Made by a program: the position numbers and the translations under genes. Below, piece after piece: positions 49,301 through 59,767 of a DNA stretch of 64,000 nucleotides (its first letter is position 1; each line of letters starts with the position of its first letter). This DNA comes from Lamellibrachia satsuma. Taxonomy: Eukaryota; Annelida; Polychaeta; Sabellida; Siboglinidae. The stretch covers positions 7,008,501 through 7,072,500 of the forward strand of contig BSQZ01000011.1 in assembly GCA_033239005.1 (NCBI GenBank), given 5' to 3'. The notes under the pieces are model-generated. The model was not told where the DNA came from, searched no databases, and worked only from the letters and a program-made list of their open reading frames with translations.

Positions 49301-50261
49301 CTTTGGCAGTGAGATGTTGGACCTTTGGCAGTGAGATGTTGGACCTTTGGCAGTGAGATGTTGGACCTTTGGCAGTGAGATGTTGGACCTTTGGCAGTGA
49401 GATGTTGGACCTTTGGCAGTGAGATGTTACACCTTTGGCAGTGAGATGTTGGACTTTTGGCAGTGAGATGTTGGACCTTTGGCAGTGAGATGTTGGACCT
49501 TTGGCAATGAGATGTTACACCTTTGGCAGTGAGATGTTGGACCTTTGGCAGTGATATGTTGGACCTTTGGCAGTGAAATGTTACACCTTTGGCCGTGAGA
49601 TGTTGGACTTTTGGCAGTGAGATGTTGGACCTTTGGCAGTGAGATGTTGGACCTTTGGCAGTGAGATGTTGGACCTTTGGCAGTGAGATGTTGGACCTTT
49701 GGCAGTGAGATGTTACACCTTTGGCAGTGAGATATTGGACTTTTGGCGGTGAGATGTTGGACCTTTGGCAGTGAGATGTTGGACCTTTGGCAGTGAGATG
49801 TTACACCTTTGGCAGTGAGATGTTGGACTTTTGGCAGTGAGATGTTGGACCTTTGGCAGTGAGATGTTGGACCTTTGGCAATGAGATGTTACACCTTTGG
49901 CAGTGAGATGTTGGACCTTTGGCAGTGATATGTTGGACCTTTGGCAGTGAAATGTTACACCTTTGGCCGTGAGATGTTGGACTTTTGGCAGTGAGATGTT
50001 GGACCTTTGGCAGTGAGATGTTGGACCTTTGGCAGTGAGATGTTACACCTTTGGCAGTGAGATGTTGGACCTTTGGCAGTGAGATGTTGGACCTTTGGCA
50101 GTGAGATGTTGGACCTTTGGCAGTGAGATGTTACACCTTTGGCAGTGAGATATTGGACTTTTGGCGGTGAGATGTTGGACCTTTGGCAGTGAGATGTTGG
50201 ACCTTTGGCAGTGAGATGTTACACCTTTGGCAGTGAGATGTTGGACTTTTGGCAGTGAGAT
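43318..50261. repeat. 22-bp satellite array, 6.9 kb, about 315 monomers, with higher-order repeats
   Basis: Monomers read TTTGGCAGTGAGATGTT plus GGACC or ACACC. A 4-bp-deleted monomer (GGCAGTTGTTGG) starts at 43928, 44782, 45614, 46204, 46926, 47538 and 48282. The gaps of 854, 832, 590, 722, 612 and 744 bp equal 39, 38, 27, 33, 28 and 34 monomers minus 4 bp exactly, so the deletion was copied within larger units. A second large unit of 374 bp (17 monomers) repeats at 49503 and 49877. From about 48368 to 48655 single-base deletions cluster. Minus-strand frames with 22-residue periodicity are by-products. Confidence 0.98.
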
Positions 50262-50582
50262 GCATTAATATGTTGCTAAAACCGCCAATGTTGATGGGGG
50301 TAGGCTATTTTAGCGAAAGTTGGTTAACACGTTGGTTACACACAGTAGCGTATCTAGGAACTTGCGGGGGGGCAAAAGGGCGGGGGGGGGCAAAAGGACG
50401 GGGGGGCAAAAGGACGGGGGGAAATACATTAAAAAGTCAGCCAAAGGATATATGACCCAGGGACCTTACATAAACACGCCACTGGTTACACAGGGCAAAT
50501 AGATGTAATGAAGTGTCATAATGTTTGATGGGTCCAGTTTTATACAATCATGAAAACGTCAATTTGCATGGTCACCAAGGGG
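50262..50582. other. G-run sequence and unassigned flank
   Basis: 50366-50421 holds G runs of 6-9 separated by CAAAAGG words (about four 17-bp units), with G-quadruplex potential. It follows CGTATCTAGGAACTTGCGGG, which resembles terminal sequence of an interspersed repeat I have seen in other animals; that is uncertain. Confidence 0.6.
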
Positions 50583-50589
50583 AAATTCA

Positions 50590-50935
50590 ACTGTCGTCTG
50601 ACCCCTGTGGTCTGAGTGCTGTTGTCTGACCGCTGTGGTCTGACTGCTGTCGTCTGACCAATGTGGTCTGACTGCTGTTGTCTGGCCGCTGTGGTCTGAC
50701 TGCTGTGGTCTGACCCCTGTGGTCTGACTGCTGTCATCTGACCGCTGTGGTTTGACTGCTGTGGCCTGACCACTGTGGTCTGACTGCTGTGGCCTGACCC
50801 CTGTGGTCTGACTGCTGTTGTCTGACCGCTGTGGTCTGACTGCTGTCGCCTGACCGCTGTGGTCTGACTGCTGTCTTCTGACCACTGTCGTCTGACTGCA
50901 GTGGTCTGACTGCTGTCCTCTGACCGCTGTGGCAG
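50590..50935 (+). repeat. 14-bp minisatellite, about 25 copies
   Basis: GTCTGACCGCTGTG and GTCTGACTGCTGTG alternate, giving a 28-bp dimer pattern in places. Confidence 0.96.
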
Positions 50936-51107
50936 TTTGAACAAGAATTTGCATTTTTACCTTTTTAAACGATGCTACCTGGCTGCTGTCCTGCTACGAA
51001 TTGTTCAGACAGTTTGTTTTTGTGACTTTTGTGACATGTGCTCACCAGTAATGGCAGGTTAGATGTGAAATTGGTGGACAACTCGTAAATTGTGTTATAG
51101 GTATTAT

Positions 51108-51222
51108 GCACTTGGATAAACCTTACGCTCTTGGATAAGTCTTATGCTCTTGGATAAGCCTTATATGCTCTTGGATAAGCCTCATGCTCTTGGATAAGCT
51201 TTATATGCTCTTGGATAAGCAC
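51108..51222 (+). repeat. 18-22-bp minisatellite, about 6 copies
   Basis: CTCTTGGATAAGCCTTATG with or without an extra TA, repeated to about 51220. Confidence 0.94.
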
Positions 51223-51872
51223 CCCCACACCTCCTCGTGAGCGGGTTTCCATCTGGATGGCTCAAAACAGTCTGGCTTACTCAGCGAAACAATTCACGTC
51301 CCATTGTTGGACGTAACTTAATGTTCGTGTTATAACGATACACTTCCTCTATTCACCATCGGCACATTGTTCCCCGGTTGATCCTAGGCGGTCGTTTCCC
51401 CGTTGACCACACGCGCAGCGTTCCCCCGATGACCCAACGTCCAGCGACAGTATGTTGTCAGTCGACGGAATAGTTCATTACGAGTGGGCGTGGCTGAAAC
51501 TCATCACCGTGGTTAGATCTATGGTCGATCTTCGGCCACGCGCTGGACAGTTCATTCATGTATTCAGCTACGGCAAACTTGACCTGCACTGATCAATGTG
51601 TAGTCGGTCACGGTCAACCGCAAACCGCAGACTGCGGCCAGTGGTCAGTGAGCCACAGCCGGTTGACCGCACTGTTAGCGCGCTGTAAACTTACCTGTTT
51701 AATAGGGATATACTAATGTGTACACCGGGCACCGGGTTTATTTCACACGCTGACGCGACCCGAATATGGTTTTACAACTTTCTTATGTGACTTCTGTCTA
51801 AAGTGTGCACTTTTGCTGGCATCTCGAGGGTGTTTGAGATAGTTCGTGACCGTTTTTTTTTAATATTTGCCC
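51223..51872. other. Unassigned sequence
   Basis: Mixed-composition DNA, no recognised feature. Confidence 0.4.
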
Positions 51873-51977
51873 GTGTGTGTGTGTTTGTGTGCGTGTGTGG
51901 TGTGTGTGTGTGTGCGTGTGTGCGTGTGTGCGTATGTGTGGTGTGTGTGCGTGCGTGCGTGCGTGTGTGTGTGTGCC
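51873..51977 (+). repeat. (GT)n / (GTGC)n microsatellite
   Basis: Imperfect GT and GTGC units directly left of the tandem duplication. Confidence 0.97.
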
Positions 51978-51983
51978 TGTACC

Positions 51984-52264
51984 CACACACTTGTAGGGTT
52001 CCTTCTTTTGCTGCCTACACTTCTTTCAAACATATGGTCAACGTGTTACCAGGAGAAACAATCGGCGATATACCAAACTGGAACTAATTTTAAGAGTAAA
52101 AGAACATGTTTTGCTGCATGTTTTGTGCGCGTTCGTGCGTCCATGCGTGCGTGCGTGTGTGTGTGTGTCGGTTTGTCTTCGTGTCACGTGTGCTCGTAAT
52201 ACGGCACGTATGCTCGTAATACGGCTCCCTTTCCCTCTCCCTCTCCCTCTCCCTCTCCCTCTCC

Positions 52265-52317
<53 letters not shown>

Positions 52318-52337
52318 CCTCCCTCCCTCCGTCTCCC

Positions 52338-52402
<65 letters not shown>

Positions 52403-53137
52403 ACCCCCTCCCTCCACCCCCCTCCCTCCCCTCCCCCCTCTCTCTGTCTTGCAATCACTCGTTGTCTCGAGTGTGATGATCCGAGTCATCTAGTGAAGAT
52501 GATGATGGTGTCCAGTTATGTATGATGAGTGCGTTGGTGACCGAACAGGTCGATTCGCGATTTGTAGATCGTGCCACACACATCACACACACGTTTGTGT
52601 TGTAGGAGCGGTAGTAATCGTCAGTGTGACGTCTTTGTATCCGGCTTCTTGTGCTGTGAAGTTTAGTACAAAACGTTCCACAACAATCTTGCAGATGGAT
52701 CTCCATCGCACACGGTCTTCACAGTTAGTTTCCCAAGTGGTCGTCGAAACACCCACCACTGTATATAATTCCCGATGTTGTCCCTCGCCTTGCCTCGGGC
52801 TAGACGTGTTACCAGTGCATAACGGTCAAAACAACAAGTCGCCCTCTGGAGGCGGATACTCACACTGCCGAGTACGGATTCTTTCCCCGACAAATGAATC
52901 CTCGTTAAGTTTCTGTCACGGCAGGGCTGTGTACCCGACGTCACTCAAGTGTCAATCTATCGCGTACACGGCAGACATTCAATACGCGACGTGCTGTTTC
53001 GGTGCAGAGGCCGTCACAGCGGCAGGTGTATAGCGGCTATCCGGTGAATCCTTCTAATTGTTGCACCACGCCAGCTCATGTTTCGACAGGCGGACGACGA
53101 GCGTGCCTTTCGCGTCGATGTACCAAGTCCGAAATCC
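51984..53137. repeat. 1.15-kb tandem duplication, left copy
   Basis: CACACACTTGTAGGGTTCCT at 51984 recurs at 53138, and the two copies agree almost base for base. Observed differences are a 14-bp length change in the CT tract (52225-52430 here) and one T/A change (GAGCGGTAGTAA here, GAGCGGAAGTAA in the right copy). A plus frame of 171 codons (52518-53033) and a minus open stretch of about 83 codons below 52827 (with RWRSICKIVVERFVLNFTAQ) are present in both copies; neither is recognised. Confidence 0.97.
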
Positions 53138-53418
53138 CACACACTTGTAGGGTTCCTTCTTTTGCTGCCTACACTTCTTTCAAACATATGGTCAACGTGT
53201 TACCAGGAGAAACAATCGGCGATATACCAAACTGGAACTAATTTTAAGAGTAAAAGAACATGTTTTGCTGCATGTTTTGTGCGCGTTCGTGCGTCCATGC
53301 GTGCGTGCGTGTGTGTGTGTGTCGGTTTGTCTTCGTGTCACGTGTGCTCGTAATACGGCACGTATGCTCGTAATACGGCTCCCTTTCCCTCTCCCTCTCC
53401 CTCTCCCTCTCCCTCTCC

Positions 53419-53475
<57 letters not shown>

Positions 53476-53495
53476 CCTCCCTCCCTCCGTCTCCC

Positions 53496-53542
<47 letters not shown>

Positions 53543-54277
53543 ACCCCCTCCCTCCACCCCCCTCCCTCCCCTCCCCCCTCTCTCTGTCTTGCAATCACTC
53601 GTTGTCTCGAGTGTGATGATCCGAGTCATCTAGTGAAGATGATGATGGTGTCCAGTTATGTATGATGAGTGCGTTGGTGACCGAACAGGTCGATTCGCGA
53701 TTTGTAGATCGTGCCACACACATCACACACACGTTTGTGTTGTAGGAGCGGAAGTAATCGTCAGTGTGACGTCTTTGTATCCGGCTTCTTGTGCTGTGAA
53801 GTTTAGTACAAAACGTTCCACAACAATCTTGCAGATGGATCTCCATCGCACACGGTCTTCACAGTTAGTTTCCCAAGTGGTCGTCGAAACACCCACCACT
53901 GTATATAATTCCCGATGTTGTCCCTCGCCTTGCCTCGGGCTAGACGTGTTACCAGTGCATAACGGTCAAAACAACAAGTCGCCCTCTGGAGGCGGATACT
54001 CACACTGCCGAGTACGGATTCTTTCCCCGACAAATGAATCCTCGTTAAGTTTCTGTCACGGCAGGGCTGTGTACCCGACGTCACTCAAGTGTCAATCTAT
54101 CGCGTACACGGCAGACATTCAATACGCGACGTGCTGTTTCGGTGCAGAGGCCGTCACAGCGGCAGGTGTATAGCGGCTATCCGGTGAATCCTTCTAATTG
54201 TTGCACCACGCCAGCTCATGTTTCGACAGGCGGACGACGAGCGTGCCTTTCGCGTCGATGTACCAAGTCCGAAATCC
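53138..54277. repeat. 1.14-kb tandem duplication, right copy
   Basis: Second copy, ending at GTCCGAAATCCC (54277) where the left copy joins it at 53137. Its CT tract (53380-53540) is shorter. Flanking DNA beyond 54277 (GATGACCGGATC) is unique. Confidence 0.97.
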
Positions 54278-54761
54278 CGATGACCGGATCATATTCTTAC
54301 CAAGCCTTACGGAGTGCGACAAACAACACCACACAGAGTTAGCTTTGTTACAGTTGTCTCGTAAATACAGGCGACACACATACATGATAATTATTCGCCC
54401 TGTATTACTATTATTTAGTTACAAAGTTTACTTTTTTTTAAACCTTTCTACTAATCATTCAACTATGAAAATATGTATACATTAACACTAATGCTAGTCT
54501 CCGTAAAACATGTATTATCCGACATTGTTACAATGTTACAATATTACAAACATTTACATGTCATAATTGTGACTATGAACGGCAGTCCATGCTACGTGTA
54601 AACTGAACTTCCCAAGTGTGTAAACAGAATCTTTGTGGCAAACTGTACCAATTAAAACTATCGAAACTCAGCAAATATCTTTTGTAAACAATTCAGGCCA
54701 TGTCTTCTGACTTGACATGTTGTATACGCTGGTCCTCTAAACTCTTGCTTAGAGAGAACCA
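54278..54761. other. Unassigned AT-rich sequence
   Basis: Just right of the duplication, a minus-strand frame through GFRTWYIDAKGTLVVRLSKH spans the junction at 54277 (continuing into the repeat). Unrecognised. Confidence 0.4.
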
Positions 54762-55182
54762 ATCGTCTCAGTCATCCCCTATAACCAGCAATCTCAGTCA
54801 TCCCCGAGAACCAACAATCCCAGTCATCTCCAACAGTCTCAGTCATCCCCGAGAACCAACCGTCTCAGTCATCCCCGAGAACCAACAGTGCCAGCCATCT
54901 CCAACAGTCCCAGTCATCTCCAACAGTCTCAGTCATCCCCGATAATAAACAGTCCCAGTCATCACCGAGAACCAGCAATCTCAATCAACTCGGAGAACCA
55001 ACAGTCTTAGTCGTCCCCGAGAACCAACTGTCCCAGTCATCTCCAACAGTCTCAGTCATCCCCGAGAGCCATCATTCCCAGTCATCACCGAGAACCAGCA
55101 ATCTCAATCAACTCGAAGAACCAACAGTCTTAGTCATCCCCGAGAACCAACAGTCGCAATCATCCCCGAGAACCAGATGTGA
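54762..55182 (+). repeat. Degenerate minisatellite, CAGTCATCCCCGAGAACCAA
   Basis: Alternating CAGTCATCCCCGAGAACCAA, CAGTCTCAGTCATC and CATCTCCAACAGTC words with unit lengths of about 18 to 33 bp. A larger block (AGCAATCTCAATCAACTCG) recurs at 54976 and 55096. Confidence 0.9.
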
Positions 55183-55457
55183 TATAGTCATCACCCCGCT
55201 GCATCCACCCTACTAATGTGGAATGGAATTAGGTCCCACATATCGCATCAACCACTGTGATGCTTAGCTGAGGAATCTCTCGGTTACATCCGGGTTAGTC
55301 AATTTCGGCAAAGGCAGTTCCCTTATTTTTTTCTAATTGCAAATACACCATTAATATCTTATTATCAAAATATTTAATACCACTGATAATTTGAACATAT
55401 ACACCAGGCTGCAATTCGTGTACATCGGAAAACGTCGTTTTATTAAATGAAAAACTA

Positions 55458-55519
55458 AATTATGTTGCGTAAGTGGCTAGTGATTATTTAAAATCACTAG
55501 CCACTTAGGCAACATAATT
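55458..55519. repeat. Near-perfect 28-bp-arm inverted repeat (hairpin)
   Basis: Arms 55458-55485 and 55492-55519 are reverse complements at 27 of 28 positions (TGCGTAAG against CTTAGGCA is the only mismatch), with a 6-nt spacer. The core is AAGTGGCTAGTGATT. Confidence 0.97.
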
Positions 55520-55740
55520 GCCAGAGTTATCCACCAGGGGTCGATGTGGTGAGAAGCCACTGGTGCCAGGAGGGCGCTTCCAGCTATAGAGAGAACCAAC
55601 AACTCCAGACACAGCCTTCCATGAAGCGGTGTGCATTGCCATTGTGTAGCATGGAAGGCTGTATGTGACTCCACCCGAGTCGTGGCACAAGGAAGCCTTC
55701 TGCGGCCTGACAGCCATTGATTGATGAGCCCGGGCAAGAG
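55520..55740. other. Stem-loop-bearing sequence of unknown class
   Basis: ACAGCCTTCCATG (about 55610) is the exact reverse complement of CATGGAAGGCTGT (about 55650). The segment GTTATCCACCAGGGGTCGAT onward has the look of an interspersed element adjoining the hairpin. Confidence 0.5.
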
Positions 55741-56941
55741 TCCAGCAGCAGTAGTAATAGAGGGTTACAACCGTTGACGTGTCAGATAGGGCACGGAAAT
55801 AGCAAACACATCAATTTGTACGGTCTTTCTCAACTGTACCGAGTGTTCCGATCATGTTTGAAGCTGGTGTATTCAGTGGCTTTGTCGAATCACCGTGGAA
55901 AAGGAAAGACAAGACAAGACAAGACAAATACTAGTAGAATTCTCTGGAAAACAATGTCTCTGCAAACGTTTTTGCAGAACTAATTACTGGACTGTGTATG
56001 GCATTTACTGTTCTGGTGTCACAACCGGTGTTTCAGTCTATGTCACAGCGGGTGTAATGACCGGTGTCACGACCGGTGACGTCACATAATATGGAGCGTC
56101 TGCCCCGTCAACGTATATGTAAGATTTTGTTGTCGTCGTCACCGTGATGTGTTACAAAGACAAGAACAGAAATGTTGCCAGTACAATTGTATGAAGTACA
56201 GTTGTATGACAAAAATAATGAAAACAAAACCTCTCACATTGTTTGTTTGCTTGCTAGCTACTTGACGGATAACCGACACCCATTGAAGAAGGGGACATAT
56301 TATTAGACCACACCGACCTGCACACTATCATTACTCCTGACGTTGTTGCAAAACAATTTTTTTAATATAATATTATACACACTCCAACCTATTCCTTTCG
56401 TACGTGGTTAATCTGAAGGATGCGTGCTCATAACATTGCTTGCAATGAGAGGAAAGTAAATACAGTTTTCATTACCTACAATGTAATAAGTTATATGTTA
56501 TCTGCTGTCCGACTTTCCACCCTCAGACGTCGACGAGGCAATTCAAGTCGCACTTCAGGGTAAGAGGGGTGAAGTTGTAAAACAACTCCTTGCGGAGATA
56601 GCCTTGATGGTCCTCGCCGATCAAAGACGAGCCATGTCACGTCTCGGTTCTTGGTAAGAGAGACGGTGTGATCAAATAACTCGAGGTCGACTGTCAGAGA
56701 ACAGAGCTGACGACAAACAACGGCCATGGTCTACGGTATAGATATGTGTCCAAATTGTCTGTTGTCGCAAGAAACAGAAATCTCGTTTATGTGCCACGAC
56801 TTTGCACCACGTGTGCTGCAGGACGATCAAAACACTATCCCCGAACGAAACACTGCGGTAACGTTTTCAACGTATACGTTCAACAAACTGTGTAGTCGTG
56901 AAAACTGTTATTAAGTTAGTAGATATATATGAGTGTCGATT
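55741..56941. other. Unassigned sequence
   Basis: GACAA pentamers lie near 55906-55927, and CCGGTGTCAC/ACCGGTG words repeat at 56017-56090. A minus-strand frame of 78 codons (56727-56491) includes LTKNRDVTWLVFDRRGPSRL and QLHPSYPEVRLELPRRRLRV; it looks somewhat protein-like but is unrecognised and too short to call. Confidence 0.35.
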
Positions 56942-57166
56942 TTCTTCAAACGACAACTATTGTGATTACTTACTCTCAACGTTTCGGCTTCCATCGACAG
57001 CATTCATCTGGAATTTTCTTCAAACGACAACTATTGAGATTACTTACTCTCAACGTTTCGGCTTCCATCGACAGCATTCATCTGGAATTTTCTTCAAACG
57101 ACAACTATTGAGATTACTTACTCTCAACGTTTCGGCTGCCATCGACAGCCTTCATCTGGAATTCTG
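56942..57166 (-). repeat. ~75-bp tandem repeat (3 copies) with hammerhead-ribozyme-like core
   Basis: Three units share TTCTTCAAACGACAACTATT, GATTACTTACTCTCAACG and TTTCGGCT-CCATCGACAG. On the minus strand each reads CAGATGAA, a stem-loop, then GAAACG (cores at 56980-57010, 57054-57084, 57128-57158). In the third copy the stem is GGCTG with CAGCC. This is the layout of the hammerhead catalytic core CTGATGA-stem II-GAAAC, except that the conserved T after the first C is A. Hammerheads are known in Penelope-like elements and small retrozymes, which also favour tandem arrangement. The core mutation suggests inactivity. Confidence 0.55.
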
Positions 57167-57663
57167 GGATTACTAGTTCTTCTTCTGCAGACCTTCGCTT
57201 CAAATATAATATTATAAAACGAGATCTGAAATAATTCAATATCCCACCTGAAACTTGCCCCGTTTACGCGCCTGGGAAACTTCACATATCTAACTAACTT
57301 TAATACGGAATATCATTGGTATGGTAAATTTTATTAACACGAATACAAAATTAATTGTACGCAGTGAACGAAATAATGCATGTAACATATTTTCACAAAA
57401 TACGACTTTAACTGAAAATTGTAACAACTAGCCCCAGTCTATCATAATCTTAATTTTTTTAATTCGCGCATTAAACGGTGTGTTGAATCGCTACATTTAT
57501 ATCGAATCGAATCCTCATGCTACAACAATAGATCAGTTAATTTAAATAAATACAACATATATTTATCTCGCCGTGCGTTTGTCTTTTGTATTTGTATTGC
57601 ATGCACACTTTCAAGGAAATAAATTAATATATTTTTATAGCAGCGACGACAACAGAACAGAAC
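57167..57663. other. Unassigned AT-rich sequence
   Basis: Contains the GTAACAACTAGCCCCAGTCT word shared with 0.6-1.0 kb. Otherwise nothing. Confidence 0.4.
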
Positions 57664-57814
57664 AGGGCAGGGCAGGGCAGGGCAGGGCAGGGCAGGGCAG
57701 GGCAGGGCAGGGCAGGGCAGGGCAGGGCAGGGCAGGGCAGGGCAGGGCAGGGCAGGGCAGGGCAGGGCAGGGCAGGGAAGGGAAAGGCAGGGAAGGGCAG
57801 GGCAGGGCAGGGCA
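57664..57814 (+). repeat. (GGGCA)n pentanucleotide array
   Basis: About 30 GGGCA units, nearly perfect to 57774, then GGGAA/GGAAA variants at the right end. Confidence 0.98.
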
Positions 57815-58232
57815 ATATATAACCACTCACGTCGTGACCACCCGAAGCGGAACGGATCGGATCAGATCAGAACAAAACAGTATAATTTTATAACCACTCA
57901 CGTTGTGACCACCCAAAGCGGAAATATGGCACCATGGAAAATAATTTTGAAGTCGGGATACAGAACAGAAGAGAGGAGAACAGAATAGAACAGAATGGAG
58001 AGAACAAAAGAGAAGCGAACAGAAGAGAGCAGAGCAGAGCTGAGTAGAGCAGAGCTGAGCAGAACAGAACAGAACAGAGCAGAGCAGAGCAGAGCAGAGC
58101 AGAGCAGAACAGAACAGAACAGAACAGAGCAGAGCAGAGCTGAGTATAGCAGAGCAGAGCAGAGCAGAAGAGAACAGAACCACTCAAGTCTTGACCACCC
58201 GAAGCGGAAACATGGCACCTTCAGAATGTATT
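57815..58232 (+). repeat. Compound repeat: ~45-bp core with pentanucleotide expansions
   Basis: The core AACCACTCACGTCGTGACCA then CCCGAAGCGGAA occurs near 57821, 57890 and 58178. Between the second and third copies (57960-58175) lies a long GAGCA/GAACA pentanucleotide field. The second and third cores continue into ATGGCACC. Expansion of the CAGAACAGA-type spacer between ordered cores explains the structure. Confidence 0.85.
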
Positions 58233-58824
58233 GACGCAGAAAAGTCGTCAACGTGACAGACGGTCAAGTGACAGGCGGTCAAATGTTCGTGTCAGATGGC
58301 AATCAGTGTCAGCGTCGCTGGCCGGACGACGTGTCCGGGGGCGTAGTCCGTATCATCACCATCGGCCGATCTTTCACTTGCTGAATGCGTTTTAACTGAG
58401 CTGGACGCGTCCAAGACAAGACCCCGACAATGGCCGAATTGTGAACATATCCGTGAGGATCGACGTCCACCTGTTGCAGTATCAAGAGAAGAAATATATC
58501 AGACTGTCAGAATATCAGATTGGTATTATCATTGGTCACTTGGCGTATCTGTAAGACAGTCGCGTGGGGAAAATCACAGTCGCGTCAAACTTCCCAGCCA
58601 CACTATATTCAGTTCGACTGCCCCAGCATGTTTACAAATAAACTATTGCATGCATATTTATTTTGATAACAAAAACGGCGTGTGCATGAACACAACCAAG
58701 TGTTCGCTTTTATAGAGCTTGGTGGGAAACAGGTGAGGGTAACTTAGATTTGATAACATTTGAAACTCAGAACACCAACAAATCTACGTGGACAGTCTTT
58801 CTGAATAAACACAAATATAACGTT
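58233..58824. other. Unassigned sequence
   Basis: Short GACAGACGGTCAAGTGACAG words at 58252-58285; otherwise nothing recognised. Confidence 0.4.

Positions 58825-58909
<85 letters not shown>
58825..58909 (+). repeat. (CGG)28 trinucleotide array
   Basis: 85 bp of pure CGG repeat flanked by AT-rich sequence. Frames give poly-Ala, poly-Pro or poly-Arg/Gly, with no gene around them. Confidence 0.99.
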
Positions 58910-59767
58910 AATGTAAATGTGTTTTTTAAATGTTGAAATCGGGGCAACCAAATAGTAAAAACACCCATCACGTCTGCAAACAAATATTTTTTGTTTTAAC
59001 CCAACGTTAATCACAGCTGTCTGCGTCATTCTGCAGTTCTGGCTGTTGAGTCAGCGGTGTTTTACTTTGATCCCCTTGCTACATATTTCTTTCACAATCG
59101 TCTATTTATAAAGATAGATTTTTTTATTATTTATTTATTCCTTCTACGCTTCCCTACATTGTGCTGCTGTTGTCCGATTACGAATGTCGTACTCGTTTGC
59201 TTTCATTAGACGTCTGCGTCTGTTTTTCTCATTTTGTGCATAATTATGTCTACATGAAGCACTTTCAATGCAAAACACACAACATACATCCGAGACGGTG
59301 ACATTCTTAACATTCTTCGCGGAGTAGTCTTGCATCGTCAGGACAGTGTATGGCTTAGTTTGGTTAGAGTGCTTAGAACTTCCTCGGGTGGATGTATCAA
59401 CAATCAGCAGTGTGTACAGCCGACCTGTGCGGGTAAAACAAGTGCTGTTGCTATATGTTAACCGCTATGTTACGTTTGACGTTTCTTTAAACATTTTCAA
59501 AAGGTAAACAAATACACTCGTCAAATGCGGCGTTTTGACAACAGTCCCAACATACCAAATCAGATCAAAGGTACTATTACATTTTCAAACGACCAAATGC
59601 CAGTTGTTGTAAATAAAATCCGTGAAAGGCTTTATTAGGTACTTGGCCAATTTACATACTTCAACTTTCCTTTTCAGTAGCTGTGATTGTTCTTCATAAA
59701 GTGAAATATGGTTTAGTTTTCTAGTACCTTAAACATATGCAATCTTCAACATTTTATAAACATTAAC
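58910..59767. other. Unassigned sequence
   Basis: Mostly AT-rich, no recognised feature. Confidence 0.4.

Noticed and set aside
43318..50261. CRISPR-like direct repeats
   Set aside because: The 22-bp units are contiguous with no unique spacers, and the genome is eukaryotic.
55540..55580. CTCF-like site in GCCAGGAGGGCGCT
   Set aside because: Only the 3' half resembles the consensus; the 5' half mismatches and a single hand match is not informative.
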